From Sphingomonas sp. Leaf242 (GTDB taxonomy: Bacteria; Pseudomonadota; Alphaproteobacteria; Sphingomonadales; Sphingomonadaceae): DNA of 64,000 nt. The first letter of the stretch is position 1. The number at the start of each line of letters is the position of its first letter. The stretch lies in assembly GCF_001422045.1 (NCBI RefSeq), contig NZ_LMLW01000008.1, forward strand, positions 669,960-733,959. The letters run 5' to 3'. Under the pieces are notes generated by a model. The model searched no databases and had not been told where the DNA came from. It was given only the letters and a program-made list of their open reading frames with translations. Shown piece by piece: positions 42,975 to 50,700 of this stretch. A program made the translations under genes and the position numbers.

Positions 42975-43760
42975 ATGGCCGCGTACGAGCATATCCTGAG
43001 CGAACGGCGCGGCGACGTGCTGGTGCTGATGCTGAACCGGCCTGACCGGCTGAACGCCGCGCCGCCGGCGATGTTCGAGGAGTTGCGTGCGGCGCTAGGC
43101 GATCTGGATGGTGCGCGGGCGGTGCTGATTGCGGGCGCAGGTCGCGCGTTCTGTTCGGGGGCGGATGTCGGAGGCGGGGCGCTTGGTTCGGACAATCCGG
43201 GCGAGGCGACGTTCGCGGCGCTGACCGGCAGCTATAACCCGACGATGACGGCGCTCGCCGACCTGTCGGTGCCGGTGGTGAGCGCGGTACGCGGGCCGGC
43301 GGCGGGGATCGGGTGCAGCCTCGCGCTCGCCGCCGATTTCTGTGTCGCGAGCGAAAGCGCGTATTTCCTTCAGGCGTTCGTGAACATCGGGCTGGTGCCC
43401 GACGGTGGCGCGTCGTGGATGCTGCCGCGGCTGATCGGCAAGGCGCGGGCGACGGAAATGATGATGCTCGGCGAGCGGGTTCCGGCGGCCAAGGCGCTCG
43501 ACTGGGGAATGGTCCACAAGGTCGTCGCGGACGACGCGCTTGATGCCGAGGCGTTCGCGCTGGCCGAGCGGCTGGCGGCGATGCCGACGGTTGCGCTGGG
43601 GTTGATGCGGCGGGCGATTACCGCAGCGTACGAGACGGATTACGCGACCGCAATGCAGGCGGAAGCAGCGAACCAGCGCGCCGCGCGGGGCTCGGCGGAC
43701 TCGATGGAGGGCGGCCGGGCGTTCCTGGAGAAGCGCAAGCCGGTGTTCACGGGGAAGTGA
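42975..43760 (+). CDS. Enoyl-CoA hydratase/isomerase family protein (PaaG-like)
   Basis: A 261-residue crotonase-fold enzyme. The oxyanion-hole region reads [17 protein letters not shown] and [18 protein letters not shown]. The second half has [45 protein letters not shown] (given here as a span of residues 110-155), where the Asp of VPDGG is in the position of the catalytic acid of PaaG-type isomerases; the two glutamates of classical hydratases are not both evident. It probably acts on an acyl-CoA substrate in branched-chain or fatty-acid catabolism. It follows the epimerase by 10 bases. A palindromic element lies after it. Confidence 0.87.
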   Translation: MAAYEHILSERRGDVLVLMLNRPDRLNAAPPAMFEELRAALGDLDGARAVLIAGAGRAFCSGADVGGGALGSDNPGEATFAALTGSYNPTMTALADLSVPVVSAVRGPAAGIGCSLALAADFCVASESAYFLQAFVNIGLVPDGGASWMLPRLIGKARATEMMMLGERVPAAKALDWGMVHKVVADDALDAEAFALAERLAAMPTVALGLMRRAITAAYETDYATAMQAEAANQRAARGSADSMEGGRAFLEKRKPVFTGK

Positions 43761-43796
43761 CCTCCGCCTCCAACACCACCCCGGCGTTTCTAACCA

Positions 43797-43901
43797 CCAC
43801 CCCGGCGAAGGCCGGGGCCCAATTGGGCAACGACCCATTGGTTGGTGCTACTCTCCGTTACAGCAACCTTTCCAATTGGGCCCCGGCCTTCGCCGGGGTG
43901 G
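43797..43901. repeat. Palindromic repeat element, copy 2, just upstream of mcm
   Basis: 30-base arms at 43797-43826 and 43872-43901 are exact reverse complements (CCACCCCGGCGAAGGCCGGG core, ending CCAATTGG). A partial second copy (CACCACCCCGGCG) lies just before it near 43774. The right arm ends 10 bases before the mcm start codon, so an mcm transcript starting upstream would carry this hairpin at its ribosome site. Confidence 0.92.
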
Positions 43902-43911
43902 TGTTCTCCGC

Positions 43912-46053
43912 ATGACTGACAAACCGAACCCCGCGCTCGCCGACTGGCAGGCGCTCGCCGCCAAGGAAGTAAAGGGCGTCGACCTCACCTGGCCGACTCC
44001 CGAAGGCATCGACGTCAAGCCGCTCTACACCGCGGAAGACGTGCGCGAAGACCCCGGCCTCCCCGGTTTCGCCCCCTTCACCCGCGGCGTGCGCGCGTCG
44101 ATGTACGCCGGTCGCCCCTGGACGATCCGCCAGTACGCCGGCTTCTCCACCGCCGAAGCCTCGAACGCGTTCTACCGCCGTAACCTCGCCGCCGGCCAGA
44201 AAGGCCTGTCGGTAGCGTTCGATCTCGCCACGCACCGCGGCTACGACAGCGACCACCCCCGCGTCACCGGCGATGTCGGCAAGGCAGGCGTCGCGATCGA
44301 CTCGGTCGAGGACATGAAGATCCTCTTCGACGGCATCCCGCTCGACAAGATGTCGGTCAGCATGACGATGAACGGCGCGGTGATCCCGATCCTCGCCTTC
44401 TTCATCGTCGCCGGCGAGGAGCAGGGCGTCGACCGGAAATTGCTCGACGGGACCATCCAGAACGACATCCTCAAGGAGTTCATGGTCCGCAACACCTACA
44501 TCTACCCGCCCGAGCCGAGCATGCGGATCATTTCGGACATCTTCGGCTACACGAGCCGCGAGATGCCCAAGTTCAACAGCATCTCGATCAGCGGCTATCA
44601 CATGCAGGAGGCGGGGGCGACGCAGCTCCACGAGCTCGCCTTCACGATCGCCGACGGCATGGAATATGTGAAGTACGGCGTCGCGAGCGGGCTCGACATC
44701 GACAAGTTCGCCGGGCGTCTGAGCTTCTTCTTCGCGATCGGCATGAACTTCTTCATGGAGATCGCCAAGCTCCGCGCCGCCCGCGTCCTCTGGCACCGCG
44801 CGATGACGCAATTGGGCGCGCAGGACGAGCGCTCGAAGATGCTGCGCACGCATTGCCAGACGTCGGGCGTCTCGCTCACCGAGCAGGATCCGTACAACAA
44901 CGTCATGCGCACCACGATCGAGGCGATGGCGGCGATGCTGGGGGGCACGCAGTCGCTCCACACCAACGCGCTCGACGAGGCGATCGCGCTGCCGACCGAC
45001 TTCTCCGCACGGATCGCGCGCAACACGCAGATCGTGATCCAGGAAGAGACGGGGATGACCAAGGTCGTCGATCCCTTGGGTGGCAGCTATTATATCGAAA
45101 GCCTGACGCAATCGCTGGTCGACGGCGCGTGGAGCCTGATCGAGCGGATCCAGTCCGAAGGCGGCATGGCGAAGGCGGTCGCGGCAGGTTGGCCCAAGGC
45201 GATGATCGAGGAAGCCGCCGCCGGCCGCCAGGCACGCGTCGATCGCGGCGAGGACGTCATCGTCGGCGTCAACAAGTACAAACTCGCCGAACAGGACGCG
45301 ATCGAGATCCTCGACGTGGACAACGTCGCGGTGAGGGCAGGCCAGATCGAACGCATCGAGCGGGTAAAGGCCACGCGCGACGAAGCCACGTGCCGCGCCG
45401 CGCTCGATGCGTTGCGGGAAGGTGCGAAAGGCTCCGACAACCTCCTCGCGCTTGCGGTCGAGTGCGCCCGCGCCCGCGCCACGCTCGGCGAAATCTCGTC
45501 CGCGATGGAGGACGTGTTCGGCCGCTACGGCACGCAGCCCACCCCCGTCTCCGGCGTCTACGGCGGCGCGTACGAGGACGACGCGCGCTGGACCCGCCTC
45601 ACCGACGGCGTCGAGGCGACCGAGCGCCGCATGGGTCGCAAGCCGCGCATGCTGGTCGCCAAGATGGGCCAGGACGGCCACGACCGCGGCGCCAACCTCG
45701 TCTCGTCGATGTTCGGCGACCTGGGCTTCGAGATCGTCCCCGGCCCGCTGTTCCAGACCCCCGCCGAAGCCGCCGCGCTCGCGCTCGAAAAGGATGTCGA
45801 CATCGTCGGCGCCTCGAGCCTCGCCGCCGGCCACAAGACGCTGATCCCCGAGCTGATCGGCTACCTCCGCGAGGCCGGCCGCGCCGATATCAAGGTGATC
45901 GCGGGTGGCGTTATCCCCGCACAGGATTATCAGGCGCTGCGCGATGCCGGGGTCCAGGCGATCTTCGGCCCCGGCACCAACCTGATCCAGGCCGCCGAGG
46001 ACGTGTTGAAACTCCTCGGTCATAACATGGCCCCGGAAGAGGAACGGGTATGA
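43912..46053 (+). CDS. mcm: Methylmalonyl-CoA mutase, single-chain
   Basis: The adenosylcobalamin-dependent enzyme that converts (R)-methylmalonyl-CoA to succinyl-CoA. The 713 residues contain both the TIM-barrel substrate domain ([65 protein letters not shown]) and the C-terminal cobalamin domain with the cofactor histidine in QDGHDRG near residue 590 and the GxVP-type loop [13 protein letters not shown] 43912 directly follows a palindromic repeat, with no clear ribosome site. The stop overlaps the next gene (ATGA). Confidence 0.96.
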   Translation: MTDKPNPALADWQALAAKEVKGVDLTWPTPEGIDVKPLYTAEDVREDPGLPGFAPFTRGVRASMYAGRPWTIRQYAGFSTAEASNAFYRRNLAAGQKGLSVAFDLATHRGYDSDHPRVTGDVGKAGVAIDSVEDMKILFDGIPLDKMSVSMTMNGAVIPILAFFIVAGEEQGVDRKLLDGTIQNDILKEFMVRNTYIYPPEPSMRIISDIFGYTSREMPKFNSISISGYHMQEAGATQLHELAFTIADGMEYVKYGVASGLDIDKFAGRLSFFFAIGMNFFMEIAKLRAARVLWHRAMTQLGAQDERSKMLRTHCQTSGVSLTEQDPYNNVMRTTIEAMAAMLGGTQSLHTNALDEAIALPTDFSARIARNTQIVIQEETGMTKVVDPLGGSYYIESLTQSLVDGAWSLIERIQSEGGMAKAVAAGWPKAMIEEAAAGRQARVDRGEDVIVGVNKYKLAEQDAIEILDVDNVAVRAGQIERIERVKATRDEATCRAALDALREGAKGSDNLLALAVECARARATLGEISSAMEDVFGRYGTQPTPVSGVYGGAYEDDARWTRLTDGVEATERRMGRKPRMLVAKMGQDGHDRGANLVSSMFGDLGFEIVPGPLFQTPAEAAALALEKDVDIVGASSLAAGHKTLIPELIGYLREAGRADIKVIAGGVIPAQDYQALRDAGVQAIFGPGTNLIQAAEDVLKLLGHNMAPEEERV

Positions 46054-46622
46054 ACATGCGCACCACGGTGTTGGCAATGGCGCTGACCGCTTTCAGTATC
46101 GCGCCCGCTATGGCGCAGGAAACCGCGCCGACCACCGGCCGCTCGATCTCTACGATCGCGCAAGTCATGGTAAAGACGCGCGAGGGCAAGCCGATCCCGC
46201 TCGGATCGCGCATCAAGCCGGGCAAGCCCACCCTCGTCTCGATCTGGGCGAGCTGGTGCCCGCCGTGCATCGCCGAAGCCCCGTATCTGAACAAGATGCG
46301 CAGGGAATTCGGCAGCGGCTACAACTTCCTCTACATCAACCGCAGCGAGGGCAGTCCCGATCGCACCCAACCGCCCGCCGCGATCGCGCAGTTCCTGCAG
46401 CGCGCCGGCATGAGCGACATCGATTACGTCGCCGCGGACGTCGACGCGTACCGCCAGATCATCGGCAAGGACATCCGCGACATCCCCGACGGCAAGGTCG
46501 GCATCCCGCGCGTCTATCTGTTCGATGCCAAGGGGCGGCAGGTCCACACCGCCTACGGCTTCGGCGACGGCGGCGGGCCCGAGCTCGAAGCGCGCGTCAA
46601 GCGTGCGATGGCGGCCAAGTGA
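46050..46622 (+). CDS. TlpA-like periplasmic thioredoxin
   Basis: A 190-residue exported protein with a signal peptide (ending PAMAQ) and a TlpA/thioredoxin-like domain containing the redox-active WCPPC at residues 69-73 ([17 protein letters not shown]) and the cis-Pro segment [10 protein letters not shown]. Its role is probably disulphide reduction in the periplasm or thiol management of a membrane protein. It is translationally coupled to mcm (ATGA overlap) and precedes bioB by 73 bases, an unusual place for such a protein. Confidence 0.85.
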   Translation: MNMRTTVLAMALTAFSIAPAMAQETAPTTGRSISTIAQVMVKTREGKPIPLGSRIKPGKPTLVSIWASWCPPCIAEAPYLNKMRREFGSGYNFLYINRSEGSPDRTQPPAAIAQFLQRAGMSDIDYVAADVDAYRQIIGKDIRDIPDGKVGIPRVYLFDAKGRQVHTAYGFGDGGGPELEARVKRAMAAK

Positions 46623-46695
46623 CAGCCCCCACCAGTTACGCCGCCGCGCGCACGCGCTATGCGACGACGCGAAACGACCAGAGACCAAAGGCCGC

Positions 46696-47748
46696 ATGAT
46701 GATCGAAACCCTCCTCCGTCCCCCCGTCGCAGACCCCGCCGTTGCGACTGCTGCGCCGGGCGTCCGCACCGACTGGACCCGCCCCGAAATCGCCGCGCTC
46801 TTCGACCTCCCGTTCGACGAACTCATGTTCCGCGCGCAGACCGTCCACCGCGCGCACCATGCGATCGGCGAGGTGCAGCTCTGCACGCTGCTGTCGATCA
46901 AGACCGGCGGCTGCCCCGAGGATTGCGGCTATTGCTCGCAGTCCGCGTCGTCCGACTCCGGCCTGAAGGCGGAAAAGCTGATGGACGTCGACGCCGTCCT
47001 AGCGGACGCCGCGCAGGCGAAAGCCGCCGGCTCGCAGCGTTTCTGCATGGGCGCCGCGTGGCGCAACCCGAAGCCGCGCGACATGCCGAAGGTCGTCGCG
47101 ATGGTCGAGGGCGTCCGCGCGATGGGGCTCGAGACGTGCATGACGCTCGGCATGCTCGACGCGGATCAGGCCAAGCAGCTCGCCGACGCTGGCCTCGATT
47201 ACTACAACCACAACATCGACACCTCGCCGGAGAATTACGGCAACGTCATCACCACGCGCACCTTCGGCGACCGGCTGGAGACGCTCGCGAACGTGCGTGA
47301 CGCGGGGATCTCGGTCTGCTGCGGCGGGATCGTCGGGATGGGCGAGACGCGCAGCGACCGCGTCGGCTTCGTCCACGCACTCGCCACGCTGCCGCGCCAC
47401 CCCGAAAGCGTCCCCGTCAACGCGCTGGTCCCGGTCAAGGGCACGCCGCTCGGCGACATGCTCGCCGGCACGCCGATGGCGCAGATCGACGACATCGAGT
47501 TCGTCCGGACGGTTGCGGTCGCGCGGATCACGATGCCGCTCAGCATGGTGCGCTTGTCGGCCGGGCGCGAGAGCATGTCCGAGGCGACGCAGGCGCTGTG
47601 CTTCATGGCGGGCGCGAACTCGATCTTCACCGGCGACAAGCTGCTCACTACCGGCAACGCCGGCGACAGCGCGGATGCGACGCTGCTGGCGAAGCTCGGC
47701 ATGAAGCCGATGGTCGGCGCCGAACCGATGCGGGCCGCGGCGGAGTGA
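46696..47748 (+). CDS. bioB: Biotin synthase BioB
   Basis: BioB is a radical-SAM enzyme that inserts sulphur into dethiobiotin, the last step of biotin synthesis. The 350-residue protein has the radical-SAM cluster motif CPEDCGYC (Cys73, 77, 80). It continues with the family segments [62 protein letters not shown] and RLSAGRESM. The other bio genes are not in this window. Its position between methylmalonyl-CoA mutase and pccA suggests co-expression with the biotin-dependent propionyl-CoA carboxylase. The stop overlaps the next gene (GTGA). Confidence 0.96.
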   Translation: MMIETLLRPPVADPAVATAAPGVRTDWTRPEIAALFDLPFDELMFRAQTVHRAHHAIGEVQLCTLLSIKTGGCPEDCGYCSQSASSDSGLKAEKLMDVDAVLADAAQAKAAGSQRFCMGAAWRNPKPRDMPKVVAMVEGVRAMGLETCMTLGMLDADQAKQLADAGLDYYNHNIDTSPENYGNVITTRTFGDRLETLANVRDAGISVCCGGIVGMGETRSDRVGFVHALATLPRHPESVPVNALVPVKGTPLGDMLAGTPMAQIDDIEFVRTVAVARITMPLSMVRLSAGRESMSEATQALCFMAGANSIFTGDKLLTTGNAGDSADATLLAKLGMKPMVGAEPMRAAAE

Positions 47749-48128
47749 TCGGAGTCGTCGCGATCGTTCTGGCACAGGTTGGGGGAATGCCTCCCAACAC
47801 CTGTGCCAACCCGCTCGATCAATCGACGATGACGCGGTGCGCGTATGAGGATTACGATAAGGCTGATGCGCAACTGAACGCTCAGTGGCGCAGAACTTTG
47901 GCCCGGCGGCGTGATCTCGACAAAGCGAACCCAATGGATGGTGCGCCGACCTATATGGCGGCGCTGACCGCCGCCCAGCGCGCCTGGATTGCGTATCGCG
48001 ATGCGCAATGCGCCGTCGAAGGCCAGGAAATGAGGGGCGGATCCGGTGAACCGATGATCGCCGGGCAGTGTCTTGCACGCCTCACCCGCGAACGGACTGC
48101 ATATTTAAAGCGAGTGGAACACGAGTGA
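47745..48128 (+). CDS. DUF1311 (LprI-like) small protein
   Basis: A 127-residue protein with a hydrophobic start ([14 protein letters not shown]) and the four-cysteine DUF1311 pattern: [42 protein letters not shown] and [19 protein letters not shown]1311 proteins include LprI, a periplasmic lysozyme inhibitor of mycobacteria, but the role here is not established. It starts with GTG overlapping the bioB stop by four bases, and its stop overlaps the pccA ATG (TGATG), so it is coupled to both neighbours. Confidence 0.8.
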   Translation: MIGVVAIVLAQVGGMPPNTCANPLDQSTMTRCAYEDYDKADAQLNAQWRRTLARRRDLDKANPMDGAPTYMAALTAAQRAWIAYRDAQCAVEGQEMRGGSGEPMIAGQCLARLTRERTAYLKRVEHE

Positions 48129-50188
48129 TGTTCAAGAAAATCCTGGTCGCCAATCGGGGCGAGATCGCATGCCGCGTCATGCGGACCGCCAAGGCGATGG
48201 GCATCAAGACCGTCGCGGTCTATTCCGACGCCGACGCGCGCGCGCCGCATGTGCTGATGGCCGACGAGAGCGTGCGACTCGGGCCCGCGCCTGCCGCCGA
48301 AAGCTATCTCAAGGCCGAGCTGATCCTGCTCGCCGCCAAGGAAACCGGCGCGGATTGCATCCATCCAGGCTACGGCTTCCTCTCCGAACGCGAGAGTTTC
48401 GCGCTGGCCTGCGCCGAGGCCGGGATCGCGTTCGTCGGCCCGCCACCCAACGCGATCGCCGCGATGGGCGACAAGATCGAATCGAAGAAGCTCGCCAAGG
48501 CCGCGGGCGTCAACGTCGTGCCGGGCTATCTCGGCGAGATCGACAGCACCGATCACGCGGTCGAGATCGCCGGCGGCATCGGTTATCCGGTGATGATGAA
48601 GGCGTCGGCCGGCGGCGGCGGCAAGGGCATGCGGCTGGCGTACAGCGAACAGGACGTCCGCGAGGGCTTCGAGGCGACCAAGCGCGAGGGGCTCGCAAGC
48701 TTCGGCGACGACCGCGTGTTCATCGAGAAGTTCATCGAATCGCCGCGCCACATCGAGATCCAGCTGATCGGCGATCAGCACGGCAACATCGTCTACCTGA
48801 ACGAACGCGAATGCTCGATCCAGCGGCGGCACCAGAAGGTCGTCGAGGAGGCGCCGTCGCCTTTCGTGACGCCTGCCATGCGGAAAGCGATGGGCGAGCA
48901 GGCGGTCGCTTTGGCGCAGGCGGTCGGCTATTATTCGGCGGGGACGGTCGAGCTGATCGTGTCTGGCGCGGACACGACGGGGGAGGGGTTCTACTTCCTC
49001 GAGATGAACACCCGGCTCCAGGTCGAGCATCCTGTTACCGAAGAGATTACCGGGCTGGATCTGGTCGAACTGATGATCCGAGTCGCTGCGGGGAAGCCGC
49101 TCGGGTTCACGCAGGATGACGTGAAGCTCAACGGCTGGTCGATCGAGAACCGGGTGTATGCGGAGGACCCGTACCGCGGGTTCCTGCCGTCGATCGGTCG
49201 CTTGGTCCGCTATAATCCGCCCCTCCCGTTCGCCCTGAGCGGAGGTGCTTCGACTTCGCTCAGCACGAACGGGGAAGGGGTGGCGGAGTCCGCGGAACCC
49301 CGCGTCCGTGTCGATGACGGCGTCCGCGAGGGCGGCGAGGTCAGCATGTTCTACGACCCGATGATCGCCAAGCTCATCACCTGGGCTCCCACCCGCGACG
49401 GCGCGATCGCCGCGCAGATCGCCGCGCTCGACGCGTTCGAACTGGAAGGCCCGGGTAACAACATCGATTTCCTCTCGGCCATCATGCAGCATCCGCGCTT
49501 CCAGTCGGGTGCGCTCACCACCGGGTTCATCGCCGAGGAATATCCCGAGGGCTTCCACGGCGCCCCCGCCGACGCCGAACTGCTGAGGACGCTCGCCGCG
49601 GTCGCCGCCTTCGCGGCCACGGCAGAAGCCGACCGTGCACGCCGGATCGACGGGCAGCTCGGCAAGCGTCTCCGTCCACCTGCCGACTGGGTGGTGACGA
49701 TCGACCAAGTCGATCACGCGGTGACGGTGTCGACCGATGGCATCGCGGTCGATGGCGAAGACCTCGACCTGGCGCTCGAATACACGCCGGGCGACCGGAT
49801 GGTGGTCGCGGACGGCCATGGGCCTGATGCCGACGAGCATCTCACGATCCGTATCGCCAAGGCCCGCGCGGGTTTCAAGCTGACAACCCGCGGCGCAAGC
49901 CATGTCGCCCGCGTGCTGCCCGCTCGCGTGGCGCCCTACACCGCGCACCTGATCGAGAAGGTGGCGCCTGATCTGTCGAAGTTCCTGATCTGCCCGATGC
50001 CAGGGTTGCTGGTGCGGCTCGACGTCGCGGCAGGTGATAGGGTCGAGGCGGGGCAGCCGCTCGCGGTGGTCGAGGCGATGAAGATGGAGAACATCCTTCG
50101 CGCCGAGAAGACCGGCGTGGTGAAGTCGGTCGCGGCGAAGACGGGGGATAGTTTGGCGGTGGATCAGGTGATCCTCGAACTCGACTGA
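48128..50188 (+). CDS. pccA: Propionyl-CoA carboxylase alpha chain with intragenic repeat
   Basis: The biotin carboxylase plus biotin carrier subunit of propionyl-CoA carboxylase, 686 residues. The biotin carboxylase domain is complete (KILVANRGEIACRVMRTAK, FLSERESFALACAEAGI, MMKASAGGGGKGMRLAY, IEIQLIGDQHGNIVYLNERE, NTRLQVEHPVTEEITGLDL). The C-terminal carrier shows AMKMEN near residue 652 with the lysine that accepts biotin. Between the conserved IGRLVRYNPP and GVREGGEVSMFYDPMIAKL there is an in-frame extra stretch of roughly 25 residues encoded by a palindromic repeat (49225-49273), in the C-terminal part of the carboxylase domain. It is the last gene of the cluster; its ATG overlaps the upstream stop. 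Confidence 0.95.
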   Translation: MFKKILVANRGEIACRVMRTAKAMGIKTVAVYSDADARAPHVLMADESVRLGPAPAAESYLKAELILLAAKETGADCIHPGYGFLSERESFALACAEAGIAFVGPPPNAIAAMGDKIESKKLAKAAGVNVVPGYLGEIDSTDHAVEIAGGIGYPVMMKASAGGGGKGMRLAYSEQDVREGFEATKREGLASFGDDRVFIEKFIESPRHIEIQLIGDQHGNIVYLNERECSIQRRHQKVVEEAPSPFVTPAMRKAMGEQAVALAQAVGYYSAGTVELIVSGADTTGEGFYFLEMNTRLQVEHPVTEEITGLDLVELMIRVAAGKPLGFTQDDVKLNGWSIENRVYAEDPYRGFLPSIGRLVRYNPPLPFALSGGASTSLSTNGEGVAESAEPRVRVDDGVREGGEVSMFYDPMIAKLITWAPTRDGAIAAQIAALDAFELEGPGNNIDFLSAIMQHPRFQSGALTTGFIAEEYPEGFHGAPADAELLRTLAAVAAFAATAEADRARRIDGQLGKRLRPPADWVVTIDQVDHAVTVSTDGIAVDGEDLDLALEYTPGDRMVVADGHGPDADEHLTIRIAKARAGFKLTTRGASHVARVLPARVAPYTAHLIEKVAPDLSKFLICPMPGLLVRLDVAAGDRVEAGQPLAVVEAMKMENILRAEKTGVVKSVAAKTGDSLAVDQVILELD
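49225..49273. repeat. Palindromic repeat inside pccA
   Basis: Arms at 49225-49241 and 49257-49273 pair with two mismatches (CCCGTTCGCCCTGAGCG against CGCTCAGCACGAACGGG) around a short loop. The sequence resembles a common intergenic palindrome of sphingomonads (GTGCTGAGCGAAGTCGAAG type, from memory), yet here it lies inside an open, otherwise intact gene at about residues 366-382. Confidence 0.75.
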
Positions 50189-50203
50189 GCGCGCGCGGCC
50201 GTC

Positions 50204-50224
50204 ATGCCGGACTCGTTCCGGCAT
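50204..50224. repeat. Short perfect hairpin after pccA
   Basis: ATGCCGGA (50204-50211) pairs with TCCGGCAT (50217-50224) around a 5-base loop, 16 bases after the pccA stop. It could stabilise the message end; there is no T run, so it is not a typical terminator. Confidence 0.7.
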
Positions 50225-50267
50225 CCACCGTTCCGCACGTCCGATAGAGCTGAGTATGCGGACCGGT

Positions 50268-50293
50268 GGGCCCCGGCCTCCGCCGGGGTGACG
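50268..50293. repeat. Single arm of the palindromic repeat family
   Basis: GGGCCCCGGCCTCCGCCGGG and the following GTGACG match one arm of the 30-bp family with a small change (CCTCCG for CCTTCG), with no matching second arm nearby. It is probably a decayed or half copy. Confidence 0.6.
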
Positions 50294-50356
50294 GAAAGGG
50301 GGGGAGGGCGTGCGTTCCTCGTAGCGACTTTACGGAAACGGACCCGCGCTTCTGTT

Positions 50357-50402
50357 TCCCCGCGAAGGCGGGGACCCAGTCTGGGCTCCCGCCTTCGCGG
50401 GA
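50357..50402. repeat. Second palindromic repeat type
   Basis: Arms TCCCGCGAAGGCGGGA-like at 50357-50374 and 50387-50402 are reverse complements with one extra base, with CCCAGTCTGGG in the loop adding an inner stem. Confidence 0.8.
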
Positions 50403-50455
50403 GAACAAGGGTGTACGGGTGACGATCGTATGCGCGCGCTTGCGTCCCCCTAACT

Positions 50456-50559
50456 CCACCCCGGCGAAGGCCGGGGACCAGTTGGGAGCGGCTGGTGATC
50501 GAGGTCGCCGCTCGGTTACTGCGACCTTTCCAACTGGACCCCGGCCTTCGCCGGGGTGG
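50456..50559. repeat. Palindromic repeat element, copy 3
   Basis: 30-base arms at 50456-50485 and 50530-50559 are reverse complements with one mismatch. They match the arms of copies 1 and 2 (CCACCCCGGCGAAGGCCGGG core). Confidence 0.9.
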
Positions 50560-50700
50560 TATATCTCTTCGTTGAGTTGGGCGTGTGATGGGCAAGCGCT
50601 CATCCTGAGCCACTCCCGAAAACAGCGGCGGCCGTGCTGCGTCCCAACCCGATCTCTGCACCCCTCCCGTTTCCCGCCCCATCGCTGTACAGCACCCCGG

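Larger units (their letters stand above)
50189..50700. other. Palindrome-rich spacer between pccA and the MscS gene
   Basis: About 510 bases with no supported gene. It holds at least four palindromic or half-palindromic repeats, listed separately (50204-50224, 50268-50293, 50357-50402, 50456-50559). Confidence 0.75.
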
